This document shows, piece after piece, positions 18,401 through 25,716 of a stretch of DNA of 50,237 nt. The stretch's first letter is position 1; each line of letters opens with the position of its first letter. Source of the DNA: Iphinoe sp. HA4291-MV1 (lineage in GTDB: Bacteria > Cyanobacteriota > Cyanobacteriia > Cyanobacteriales > Nostocaceae). The stretch covers positions 1 through 50,237 of the forward strand of contig JAHHHH010000056.1 in NCBI GenBank assembly GCA_019359415.1, written 5' to 3'. The notes under the pieces are model-generated. The model saw only the letters and a list, made by a program, of their open reading frames with translations. It made no database searches and was not told where the DNA came from. The position numbers were made by a program, and so were the translations under genes.

Positions 18401-19976
18401 ATTACAAAGAAATTTATGTGAAGATACAAATGATAATTCATGTCAGATCACAAGCCTCCGTTTTAACCAAGATGGCAGTCAAATTGTAAGCGTTGCCCAA
18501 AACGGTATTACCCGTTTATGGAATTTATCTAGCAACCAACCTCGGCAATTTCAGATACCTCAAAACAAAATCATCACAGCTGGTTTCCAACCCAATGGTC
18601 AGTTATTGTTCTTTACTACAACTCCAGATAGTAAAACTGTGAGTGTATTTGACTCCTTTTTGCGAGAGTTAGGTAAAACCAAACTTCCAGAACAGGTTGA
18701 TACAATAATCCTGAGTCCCAATGGTGAGCAAGCCGTAATTGTCTACCGTTCATCTACAAGCACCGTGAATAGTGAAAGTTCTTTGTGGAATTGGCGGCAA
18801 AAGAAATTGCAAAAGTTGCTAGGTCAGAACTTCGAGATTCACTTTAGCCGAGATGCTAACAAGCTTGCTGCTACAGGATTCAATGACGGTACTATACGCT
18901 TATGGGACTTGAACAACAGCTACAAAATGAGGGAAATCAAAGGACATCAAGGTCAAATCGCTAGTCTCAATTTTCGCTCAGATGGTAAAGTTTTTGCTAC
19001 TGCGAGTGCTGATGGTACTCTTCGTCTTTGGACTTTGCAAGAACAACAGCCACGTCCATTGCAAAAACTTGCACGCAAAGTTAACAGTCTCACATTTAAC
19101 CGGGATGGCACACTCATAGCAACTCAAGCAGTAGATAGAACTATCCATTTGTTAAATGTATCTGGCAAGCAAGAAAATCAGTTTAACGGTCAGTACCCTA
19201 TCTTCAATAACCTGCGTTTTAGCCCTGATGGTAAGCAACTGGCAACTCTAAGCAAAGAAGGAAGTGTCGGTATATTAGATTTGTCAAGTCAGCAGTACAG
19301 AGAATTTACCGGAAAATATGACTCTGGCAGTAACCTAAGTTTTAGTCCTAATGGTAAGCAACTAGTAGTTACCGGAAATGAGAATAATAACAAAGTAGTC
19401 CATTTACTAGATGTATCCTCACGCAAGCGAAATAATTCTTTTTCTTATGATGAAAAGATTGGCATTAACAATGTGATTTGGAGGAAATCAGACGACAAAA
19501 TCCTGTTAGTTGGTGTAGCTGTCAGTAAAGCCGACCAAAGTATTGTATTGTTGGATGTCAAAACAGGAAAACAAATACAGACTATTGGCGATCTAGGTGG
19601 AGAATCAGAATTTTCCACTATCAGTTCTAACAATGATGGTAGCTTATCCGCTTTTGTCCAAGAGGACGATACTGTCGATACTGTCAGTTTGTGGTACATG
19701 GATGGAACCAAGATGGGAGAATTAAAAACTCCTAAGGACAAAATCAAAAGCGTTGTTTTGAGTCCTGATAGTAGTATACTGGCGACCATTGACAACGACG
19801 GCACTGCTGAGTTGTGGGAACTTGGTAAATTAGATGCACTGCTTGCCAAAGGTTGCGATCGCATTGGTGACTATTTGAATAACCCCAATGTTAGTCAGAG
19901 CGATCGCCATCTCTGTGATCACGTACCACTTCCTTCCCCGAATAATGGTGACACAACCTCATCCACCAAGAAGTAG
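15423..19976 (+). CDS. Caspase - STAND ATPase - WD40 repeat protein
   Basis: 1517 residues from ATG 15423, which has GGAAAG upstream (an earlier GTG at 15357 adds implausible sequence). Order of parts: caspase domain about 1-270 with His106 (YFAGHG) and Cys161 (LDCCFAG); a short DLNKDG acidic loop near 240; an AAA/STAND NTPase (nSTAND1 type) about 315-700 with NPYRGLQSYDEKDSSLFFGR, Walker A GASGTGKSS from residue 355 and Walker B LLPIDQFEEL; a charged linker; one transmembrane helix at about 808-830 (FLTVVILGLSGLTFWAL); then about 650 residues of WD40-type blades (FSPDGSQLAIG, RLWDLNN, TASADGTLRLW). WD40 repeats usually form the sensing or scaffold part, with the ATPase as switch and the protease as output. 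The single helix could tether it to a membrane, with the caspase and WD40 parts then on opposite sides. Confidence 0.9.
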   Translation: MSQYQFHRNFAVIIGINNYKNGIPSLATAVPDAHKLAHVIQEQHRKIKDKYQKPNQYEVQLLLNERANLYNLNQLIENFKKGQISFDKEKVKVTENDRVLFYFAGHGIALDALENQEGPVGYLIPQDAKLEDNSTYLPMQDLHDALNALPCRHMLAILDCCFAGAFRWASLKRDIVPRLKVYKERYDRFISDRAWQVITSAADDQKALDFLGQRGKVQDGNEVHSPFAKALFDALRGDTEESADLNKDGIVTATELYSYLRDRVEILTENHYKKQTPGLCPLRKHDKGEFIFLLPEFDRDKLEDAPPLIPENNPYRGLQSYDEKDSSLFFGRENLITQLYQHVISEQQALTVVLGASGTGKSSLMKAGLLPRLRHSQEHQFQILQPMRPGESPLQALAQICSPIATAITAEEFAKDEYALATIIENRCKAYPKTQLLLPIDQFEELITLCKSEEEREQFQKLIKNAITQFSKHIDVVITLRLDFEAQFQNSVLKDFWNDARFVVPPMTQDEFREAIEKPASEKVVYFDPPSLVDELINEVVQMPGGLPLLSFTLSELYLKYLGDRTRNNRALTKKDYEELGRVVGSLTKRANQEYDRLVAEDPAYNDTVRRVMLRMISLQGGELARRQVPKSELVYPDKDETERVNKVLKCFSEARLIVEGSNSQGEPYVEPAHDALVQGWDKMLKWKKEEEENLILQQRLTPAAEEWNNIKDKEKEPNSLVKTWGQAESFAIGKIQTWRRNWQRKKREKTKTSKVSSVKSIAYLWDDDPRIEQLNQVLDSKDSWLNWIEDNFVRRSILQRSKNTYRFRTFLTVVILGLSGLTFWALMNLRQATLNQMLTNSESADGKLGSKQPILDALTNSLSAGETLNGESLKNKLLLQVHPPKEDEKNKVIRTLRKAVYTVKEENRTNGFPSGVENIFWEKNGKLLVVSTENNGTVQVWDKQAKKLAELPGNRYSVTQVIFSPDGSQLAIGTNNGSLMLWNWQNQQQPKVLQRNLCEDTNDNSCQITSLRFNQDGSQIVSVAQNGITRLWNLSSNQPRQFQIPQNKIITAGFQPNGQLLFFTTTPDSKTVSVFDSFLRELGKTKLPEQVDTIILSPNGEQAVIVYRSSTSTVNSESSLWNWRQKKLQKLLGQNFEIHFSRDANKLAATGFNDGTIRLWDLNNSYKMREIKGHQGQIASLNFRSDGKVFATASADGTLRLWTLQEQQPRPLQKLARKVNSLTFNRDGTLIATQAVDRTIHLLNVSGKQENQFNGQYPIFNNLRFSPDGKQLATLSKEGSVGILDLSSQQYREFTGKYDSGSNLSFSPNGKQLVVTGNENNNKVVHLLDVSSRKRNNSFSYDEKIGINNVIWRKSDDKILLVGVAVSKADQSIVLLDVKTGKQIQTIGDLGGESEFSTISSNNDGSLSAFVQEDDTVDTVSLWYMDGTKMGELKTPKDKIKSVVLSPDSSILATIDNDGTAELWELGKLDALLAKGCDRIGDYLNNPNVSQSDRHLCDHVPLPSPNNGDTTSSTKK

Positions 19977-20011
19977 CTCAAACTCTCTGCTCCAAAAACT
20001 CTACACAATTC

Positions 20012-20302
20012 CTACTCCTGACTCTTGTGAATAACAGCTTCCCGAAAACCCAGCACAATCAAGATATTAGCAAGCGTCAAAAAAATTTCTGCACTCCCAT
20101 GCAACCAGTCAACATTTGCTAGCTCCTTTCCATAATGGACTTGAGCATAAATCCCCGCTGGAATGGTGACAGCGACAAAGACAAGAGTACAGTAGAAACC
20201 ATACAGTGCCAAACGGGGCATTTGCTGAGTGCGGCTGATAAACCACAAGAAACCCAAGTAGGGAAACAGGGAAAGGGCAAACAGGGTTCCTTTTGAAATC
20301 AT
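20012..20302 (-). CDS. DUF3593 membrane protein
   Basis: 96 residues with about three hydrophobic segments (LFALSLFPYLGFLWFI, LYGFYCTLVFVAVTIPAGIYA, EIFLTLANILIVLGF). Matches the small cyanobacterial and plastid-lineage DUF3593 proteins. Its start overlaps the stop of the DUF2499 gene by four bases (ATGA), so the two are translationally coupled, and this pairing is itself typical. Function is unknown; a thylakoid or plasma-membrane location is likely. It converges on the caspase-WD40 gene with only 35 bases between stops. Confidence 0.8.
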   Translation of the reverse strand: MISKGTLFALSLFPYLGFLWFISRTQQMPRLALYGFYCTLVFVAVTIPAGIYAQVHYGKELANVDWLHGSAEIFLTLANILIVLGFREAVIHKSQE

Positions 20303-20646
20303 TGCTCTGATTCTATAGTTTTGCTTGAGACGGGATTATTTGCAGTTTTAGTTGCTCTAGAGGAACGCCAAATCCACACCGCAGCTACCCAAAGCGTAAA
20401 ATTACCCACTAAGGTCATACTAGCTTGCAGTGTTACCAACCATTCTAGAGATTCTGCGTTGTCAAAATAGTGCCAAGTGCAGGCACACATAGCACTAACC
20501 AGAGCAGGTAACATAGCAAAGGATAATGCCCACCAAGTACGGTTACCAGTGACTTCACCGTATTTCCAAATGAACCAAATAGCAGCAATCCACTCAATAA
20601 CGCTAGATACGTGAATAATCCAAGTCGGAATCGAAAGAGCGTGCAT
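20299..20646 (-). CDS. DUF2499 membrane protein
   Basis: 115 residues from ATG 20646 (MHALSIPTWIIHVSSVIEW); a TTG three codons upstream is a less likely start. Three hydrophobic segments are visible, with MCACTWHYFDN and LVTLQASMTLVGN between them, as in cyanobacterial and chloroplast DUF2499 proteins. First of a two-gene unit with DUF3593. Only 39 bases separate it from the divergent csaB start, and that gap is made of repeated AAAAGTC words, so both promoters must be very compact or overlap the neighbouring coding region. Confidence 0.8.
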   Translation of the reverse strand: MHALSIPTWIIHVSSVIEWIAAIWFIWKYGEVTGNRTWWALSFAMLPALVSAMCACTWHYFDNAESLEWLVTLQASMTLVGNFTLWVAAVWIWRSSRATKTANNPVSSKTIESEQ

Positions 20647-20685
20647 AAAAGTCAAAAGTCAAAAGTTAAAAGTCAAAAGGAAAAG
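20647..20685. repeat. AAAAGTC simple repeat in a divergent promoter
   Basis: Four imperfect copies of AAAAGTC(A) fill the gap between two divergently oriented genes. This word is a common low-complexity spacer in filamentous cyanobacteria. Confidence 0.6.
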
Positions 20686-21726
20686 ATGCGGGTACTACTG
20701 TCTGGATACTACGGTAAGGGAAACGGTGGCGACGAAGCTTTGTTAGCAGCGCTTCTGTTGATGCTACCACCATCAGTAATACCTGTGGTTCTCTCTGGCA
20801 ATCCAAAGGAAACCCGCGATCGCTACAATGTGGAAGCGCATAATCGCATGGCACCTTTAACCGTACTACAAGCTTTGCGCTCCTGTGATGCTTTTATTTG
20901 GGGTGGTGGTAGCTTAATTCAAGATACAACCAGTGCCATTAGCCCATTTTATTATGAGGGAATCATGACATTAGCCCAAAAAATGGGTTTGAAAACGATC
21001 GCTTGGGCGCAAGGAATTGGTCCTTTGAAGCGTTCTGTGACTCGTAGGTTAGCACGGCAAAATTTTGGTGGTTGTACAAAAGTGAGTGTGCGCGATCGCG
21101 CTTCTGCTGCATTACTCACTAATTGGCAAATTCCTTTTATCTTGGCTCCCGATCCGGTTTGGGCGCTGCAAAGTAAGCCAGTTCCTGGACTTTGGGATTT
21201 ACCTGCTCCCAGAGTGGCGGTGACTTTACGAACTCACCCGCAATTGACGGAAACACGCCTTGCTAACCTAACTCGCGCACTGGTTGATTTTCAAAAAGCT
21301 ACACAAACTTTTATATTATTGTTGCCTTTTCAAAAGAGTGAAGATTTAGCCATAGCCCAAGCTATTCAACCGCAACTTAAAGATGTCAGCCAAATTATGT
21401 GTTTGGAAGAATCGCAACTTTTAAAAGGAGTGTTTCGCGGCGTGGAAATGGCGATCGGGATGCGTCTGCATAGTTTAATTATGGCAGCTAGTGAAGGGTG
21501 TCGCTGCTTTGCTCTCAGTTACGATCCCAAGGTGAATCGATTAATGGAAGATTTGGATATGCCTGGTTGGGATTTGGCTAATTTGCCAGATGATCCTAAT
21601 TTTATTAGTAAAACATGGATGGAGCATTACGCCAATGGCGACCCATTATCTTCTGAAAAAATTCAGTCTTTGGTGGATAGAGCGTTGATGCATCGCGATG
21701 TGTTAAGGGAAGTCTTAACTGTTTAA
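20686..21726 (+). CDS. csaB: Polysaccharide pyruvyl transferase CsaB
   Basis: 346 residues from ATG 20686, preceded by AAAAGGAAAAG. Family features include the nucleotide-sugar-enzyme-like start RVLLSGYYGKGNGGDEALL, AFIWGGGSLIQD, AWAQGIGPL, APDPVW and the C-terminal GMRLHSLIMAA. CsaB adds pyruvyl ketal to cell-wall polymer, creating the ligand for SLH domains; the SLH porin at 300-1979 is a plausible dependent protein. It ends tail-to-tail with the Uma2 gene, sharing the palindromic TTAA so that both stop codons use the same four bases. Confidence 0.93.
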   Translation: MRVLLSGYYGKGNGGDEALLAALLLMLPPSVIPVVLSGNPKETRDRYNVEAHNRMAPLTVLQALRSCDAFIWGGGSLIQDTTSAISPFYYEGIMTLAQKMGLKTIAWAQGIGPLKRSVTRRLARQNFGGCTKVSVRDRASAALLTNWQIPFILAPDPVWALQSKPVPGLWDLPAPRVAVTLRTHPQLTETRLANLTRALVDFQKATQTFILLLPFQKSEDLAIAQAIQPQLKDVSQIMCLEESQLLKGVFRGVEMAIGMRLHSLIMAASEGCRCFALSYDPKVNRLMEDLDMPGWDLANLPDDPNFISKTWMEHYANGDPLSSEKIQSLVDRALMHRDVLREVLTV

Positions 21727-22286
21727 CTAAATATCCGGGCGAGAGAACAAGTGAACCCAGGTAAAAGTGGTGAACTCAGTTCATCACTGCTCAGTAACGT
21801 TGTCACTAACACCAATGTAGCTTGCTGCCGTCGATAAACCTGAATTTGCTGCAACTGCCAGTCAACAATCCAGTATTCTTTGACACCTTGAGTGGCGTAA
21901 AGCTTCAGCTTCACTTGTTTATCCCGTCGTTCATTATTCTCGCCAGGAGAAAGGACCTCAACTACTAACTCTGGTGCAGCAGTCAGGTGTCCTGCATCAT
22001 CTATCACCAATGCAAGCCGCTCATTACTAATCCACACCACATCAGGAATAACGTTATCAGCATCAGTGAAGATAATACCAGCTGCTGTCACAGCTTCTCC
22101 CAAACCAGATTGGCGAGACCACAGTTTCAACTCAGTACAAATATTATCAGCAGCTTTTTGGTGTATCCAGTGTGGTGCATGTGTCACAAATAACTCTCCA
22201 TCTACAATCTCGTAGCGCTTGCCATTGTCTGGGAACAGCTCTAGATCGGCAGTTGTCCAGCGGACTTGATTTGGAGCTTGGGTCAT
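21723..22286 (-). CDS. Uma2-family (DUF820) putative endonuclease
   Basis: 187 residues with the family layout: N-terminal WTTADLELFPDNGKRYEIVDGELFVT, then the PD-(D/E)XK-like core PDVVWISN ... PELVVEVLSPGENNERRDKQVKLKLY and VKEYWIVDWQLQQIQVY. The acidic residues in PDVVW and VVEVLSP and the Lys in KVKLKLY-like helix are present, so the fold looks intact. RBS TGGAG upstream of ATG 22286. These genes are extremely numerous in cyanobacteria and their function is not established; many lie near mobile DNA. Confidence 0.88.
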   Translation of the reverse strand: MTQAPNQVRWTTADLELFPDNGKRYEIVDGELFVTHAPHWIHQKAADNICTELKLWSRQSGLGEAVTAAGIIFTDADNVIPDVVWISNERLALVIDDAGHLTAAPELVVEVLSPGENNERRDKQVKLKLYATQGVKEYWIVDWQLQQIQVYRRQQATLVLVTTLLSSDELSSPLLPGFTCSLARIFS

Positions 22287-22384
22287 CTTGCAATTCTCCA
22301 GCTTTTTTACTCACATGCTAACTCATTGTTAGCCCGCAAAAAGTTCCTTCGTTTTTTGTACTCAGGCAAATGTGTTTGTTATAT

Positions 22385-22410
22385 GGACGAGCGAGACGCC
22401 CGTCCCACAA
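22385..22410. repeat. Dispersed GACGAGCGAGACGCCCGTC element
   Basis: GACGAGCGAGACGCCCGTCCCACAAG follows the pattern (ACGGGCGAGACGCCCGTCCCAC) of a short repeat seen widely in filamentous cyanobacterial spacers. Inner words GACG/CGTC can pair. Recognition is from memory of the pattern, not a search. Confidence 0.45.
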
Positions 22411-22441
22411 GATTTGAGAAAATTTACACATAGGGTGATAG

Positions 22442-22796
22442 CTACGCTGCTATTTCCTCAGCTTTAACTTCCAACCGATTCTTTGCCAGTCGGTCATAAT
22501 TCATTCGCAACAGTTCTAAAAGTAAAGGTACATCCTCAACACCATGAATGTAGAAAGAAATCCAACCGCTCTTTGGATAGATGTGATGGGGTGAAGCTTT
22601 GCCAGATTCTACGAGTTCTTTACGTATGCGCGTTGTAAAAGGAATATCTGCTTGATAATCTCCATGGAGATGACCAATTTCCCGACCAATTGACCTGAAA
22701 CTCAACACCACCAAAGCGATGAGATGCGACAGTCACACCTAGCCAGGTTTGTACTTCCTGCAAAGTTGCGTCTTTTATATTGCTCATAGCTGTCAT
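22442..22796 (-). pseudogene. Luciferase-like (DUF5519-type) protein gene with a frameshift
   Basis: Translation should begin at ATG 22796 (AGGAG five bases upstream) and gives MTAMSNIKDATLQEVQTWLG ... HRFGGVEF. Near 22700 the frame must shift by one base to continue RSIGREIGHLHGDYQADIPF ... SGWISFYIHGVEDVPLLLEL, ending at 22442. The two halves join into one 118-residue protein of the luciferase-domain/DUF5519 type (GG.EF..G.REIGH.HGD), so one extra base (GAGTTTC|AGG) explains the break. No catalytic activity is established for the family. It could be a sequencing error. Confidence 0.75.
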
Positions 22797-23191
22797 TTCT
22801 CCTGAGGTATGACTCAACCTTCTAGATAAATCATAGTCAAAATGATTATGATTTGGAATAACAGAAGTATGACTGATAACTTCTTGTTGGGTAGCCTGTA
22901 ACCCAACAAAAGCGAACCTGTTGACCTTCAAAACGGAAAGCGCTTTAGCCAGTACGTAAAGTATAAAAGAATTTGATTGAGAAACAAAGTTTCCTTTTTT
23001 GAGAAATAAAGAAAGATAGGAAAAGCATGGAAAGGAGACACAATAACAAGTAATATCTTAAAAAATGAGAAATAACCCTAAATTGATGTTTATTTCCGTG
23101 TTGAATTTAATTTCATGTAAAATCTAAACTCAAAGAGTTAGTTAAGCAAAACTATTTAGTTTTAGCTTATACAATCCCTAAAGGAGTGTCT
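22797..23191. other. Intergenic region with one hairpin
   Basis: Non-coding apart from an upstream extension of the luciferase-like frame. TTGTTGGGT (22884-22892) pairs with ACCCAACAA (22901-22909) around an 8-base loop, a common dispersed hairpin in these genomes. The AT-rich part 22980-23180 should hold the promoter of the exported PEP-CTERM-like gene. Confidence 0.45.
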
Positions 23192-23896
23192 ATGCGTTTT
23201 TCTCAGATTTCAGTAATTCTTGGGGGCACAATAGCAGCTTTTGTATCAATTGCACCCATACGGGCAGAAACCGCAACTTATCAGGTGCAGTCTGGAGTCA
23301 CTAGCGTCTATCATGACCTGAGTTATCTCAGCAGTGTTGGGCTAAACTTAACAGGCACTGACAATACAGTCGAACCAATTAATAGCAATTTTTTGGTTGG
23401 CTTCAACATCACTCCAGCAACTAACTTCACGTTCAGTGACGTGGGTGGTTTGACTCCACTTTCAGGTACAATTGAACACACTGGTACTGTTACCTTCAAT
23501 AATCAAGTTACTGTTGGTAACTTTTCAGTTGGTTTAGATCCGACACGTGCCACAAACAATGCCAGTGGGCTTTTTCTAAAAGACACAGTTTCTCTAAATA
23601 CAATTTTGTTTGATTTGAGCACTCCAGGAACTGTGGCATTTGATGGCAAAGATTTAACTCTCGCTGATGTTAAATTGCTGTTTTCTCCAGAGTTTGCTGG
23701 TGTACTTGGTAACTCTAGCTTGGCGGGAATGCTGGCTGGCATTGCACGAATTGATGCTAAAGTTGTTCGAGTTGCTGCGGTACCAGAAGGAGCAAGTGTG
23801 CTTGCAATTTTGTCAGTAAGTGCGGTTGTATTGGCAACTAAGCGTAGCAAATTGCTTTCCAAAAACATTTCAGACTGCTCAAGAGCATCACTTTAA
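23192..23896 (+). CDS. Exported protein with PEP-CTERM-like sorting tail
   Basis: 234 residues. AAAGGAG lies seven bases before ATG 23192. A signal peptide covers about 1-27 (SVILGGTIAAFVSIAPIRAE). The body is a beta-rich Thr/Asn/Ser domain (YQVQSGVTSVYHDLSYLSS, FLVGFNITPATNFTF) with no cysteines until the tail. Near the end comes VPEGASVLAILSVSAVVLATKRSK: the layout of a PEP-CTERM signal (Pro-Glu motif, hydrophobic helix, basic cluster) but with PEG in place of PEP. Such proteins are handled by an exosortase and often end up in the outer envelope or exopolysaccharide. The 12 residues after the basic cluster are longer than usual. Function unknown. Confidence 0.7.
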   Translation: MRFSQISVILGGTIAAFVSIAPIRAETATYQVQSGVTSVYHDLSYLSSVGLNLTGTDNTVEPINSNFLVGFNITPATNFTFSDVGGLTPLSGTIEHTGTVTFNNQVTVGNFSVGLDPTRATNNASGLFLKDTVSLNTILFDLSTPGTVAFDGKDLTLADVKLLFSPEFAGVLGNSSLAGMLAGIARIDAKVVRVAAVPEGASVLAILSVSAVVLATKRSKLLSKNISDCSRASL

Positions 23897-24408
23897 CTAT
23901 TTCGCCGTTAGCGGTGAGTACTTCATAACCACATTATTGGTTAATAATATCAAGTTCTCATAATGACTCATAATTCAATACGGTTCAGTTAACGATAGCT
24001 GTCACCCTTTAGGGTGCAGCTATACGAACAAAGGCTGCTCGCTCAGATTGACTCCAATTTGCCAAAACCCCCTCTATGCATACACTACATATTTTTGTCA
24101 AAGGGGAACTTTAGTTTAAAAATAAAACACAAATTAATAAATTTCCCCTGCGGCAATGGAGAAAAAACAGGGGAATTAACATTATGTGGATGTTTGTCTA
24201 ACTTTTAATATTATTTAGTTAATGTTAGCGAATATTTTACCATCTATTGACAGATATCATTATTAAGCTTTTGTGTAATTATAGCTACAAAGTATCGTCA
24301 ATTACAGAAAAAATTAATATTAACCAATTCCAAAAGTAGAAGTTGGGGGAAACAGAATTAATTACTTTGTAGTTGCAGAGAACTTTATTATATGATTTTT
24401 ACTGATGG
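23897..24408. other. Intergenic region with dispersed repeat and hairpin
   Basis: CAATACGGTTCAGTTAAC (23976-23993) is a copy of the 17-mer that bounds the block at 14754-15261. It is directly followed by a strong hairpin at 23996-24022 (TAGCTG and CACCCT against AGGGTG and CAGCTA, one bulged base). The hairpin could terminate the upstream gene although no T-run follows. The rest is AT-rich and should hold the promoter of the next gene. Confidence 0.5.
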
Positions 24409-24840
24409 GTGAAGCCTACAACAGGAACTATACTGTTAGTTGAAAACGACCCTGATACACAATTTTTAATAGTAACTTCATTTAAATTCGCTAACTTGCC
24501 AGTCTCTTTTCAAGTTGTTGAAAATGGACAAGAAGCTGTCAACTACTTGTCGGGTCAAAAGCCTTACGCTAACAGAGAGTGTTATCCACAACCAGTGATA
24601 ATATTGACAGATATCAGGATGCCCAATATGTCTGGTTTTGAATTACTTGGATGGGTTAAGCAGCATCCCAAACTGAAACATTTACCAATTGTGGTAGTGA
24701 GTATCTCTAACAGCCCAGATGATATGATTCAAGCTGCTCGCTTAGGCGCTTGCTCCTACTTTGTTAAAATATTACCATTAGATGATTTGATAGACATTGT
24801 GGCGAAACAAGTACTACAACAATGTTGCGTTTCAAATTAA
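24409..24840 (+). CDS. Single-domain response regulator (Rcp1/CheY-like)
   Basis: 143 residues from a GTG start. A complete receiver: acidic pocket VENDPDTQ, phospho-Asp in IILTDIRMPNMSGFELL, Ser in VVVSISNSP and Lys in YFVKILPLDDL. The long loop between strands 2 and 3 (YLSGQKPYANRECYPQP) is typical of the cyanobacterial Rcp1-like class that works with phytochromes or orphan kinases. No output domain and no kinase alongside, so its partner is unknown. It ends tail-to-tail with pgeF, the two stop codons sharing TTAA. Confidence 0.85.
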   Translation: MKPTTGTILLVENDPDTQFLIVTSFKFANLPVSFQVVENGQEAVNYLSGQKPYANRECYPQPVIILTDIRMPNMSGFELLGWVKQHPKLKHLPIVVVSISNSPDDMIQAARLGACSYFVKILPLDDLIDIVAKQVLQQCCVSN

Positions 24841-25643
24841 GTAGAACTAATGCTCACAATACCAGACCACTGCACTTTTTTCTGCTTTTCCCGCCGATAA
24901 GAAAAGAAATACTTTGGGGTTTGATAAGTACAATAGGGTGCGATCGCTATCTGTTCTGGACTTATTCCCATTTGTTCCAGCTGTAAAGCATTCACCCGTC
25001 GGACATCCAACCGCACCCGTTCTGGATTTGGATCTGGGAGTAAAGGAGAATTTGGTAGCTCGTACAATGCAGCGACAATTGCTTTTTCGTCGTTATGTGC
25101 TATAATGCTACTCCCAACTTCAGCGGCAACTTGCTCTGAGACTTGATAAACTTCGCCAGCGATCGCTGGTCCCATCGCTATTCGCAAATCTTTAAGTTTG
25201 CTGCCTTGTGCTTGCATTCGAGTGATAGCTTGTGGTACTATCTTGAGCGCGGTCCCACGCCAACCAGCGTGCACTGCTGCTACCTGTCCCGTTTTCTCAT
25301 CAGCAATGAGCACAGGCGTGCAGTCAGCTGTCGCAACCCATACTGCTTGCAAAGGCTGGTTGGATATTAACCCATCTCCAGATACCAAGGCAGAATCACC
25401 TTCTCCATCTACCTCGTCGCCACCTTCTGCTAACTGAGCTTCAATTTCTTTTGGAGTCAGGATGGCATTGCCATGTACCTGTTTTAAGCGATAGACTGAT
25501 GCTTCTGGATGCAGCACCTTTGTGAGTTCCGAAGGATAACTAGGCGAAAACTGCTGAGTAAAAAAGCCGTGATGCCAAGGTTCCAGTAGACTACTGGTTA
25601 GATAGGGTAGCCCTTCCCAAGTGCGCCAGTGCCAAGCGTGCAT
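24837..25643 (-). CDS. pgeF: PgeF/YfiH/LACC1-family protein (multicopper-oxidase-like / purine nucleoside phosphorylase)
   Basis: 268 residues. Family motifs: VYRLKQVHGNAI, GDGLISNQPLQAVWVATADCTPVLI with the metal-binding Cys, AAVHAGWRGT with its His, and IGPAI-type AMGPAIAGEVYQV. The family binds zinc through His/Cys and relatives have been shown to act on nucleosides or to edit peptidoglycan precursors; it was formerly called polyphenol oxidase. ATG start at 25643. Length is normal. Divergent from birA, with 73 bases between. Confidence 0.88.
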   Translation of the reverse strand: MHAWHWRTWEGLPYLTSSLLEPWHHGFFTQQFSPSYPSELTKVLHPEASVYRLKQVHGNAILTPKEIEAQLAEGGDEVDGEGDSALVSGDGLISNQPLQAVWVATADCTPVLIADEKTGQVAAVHAGWRGTALKIVPQAITRMQAQGSKLKDLRIAMGPAIAGEVYQVSEQVAAEVGSSIIAHNDEKAIVAALYELPNSPLLPDPNPERVRLDVRRVNALQLEQMGISPEQIAIAPYCTYQTPKYFFSYRREKQKKVQWSGIVSISST

Positions 25644-25716
25644 CTTTAACCAAACCTAAAAACAAAATAAATAGCAGTTAACTTATCCTAACACTTGTAA
25701 ATTTAGGTAAACTGCT

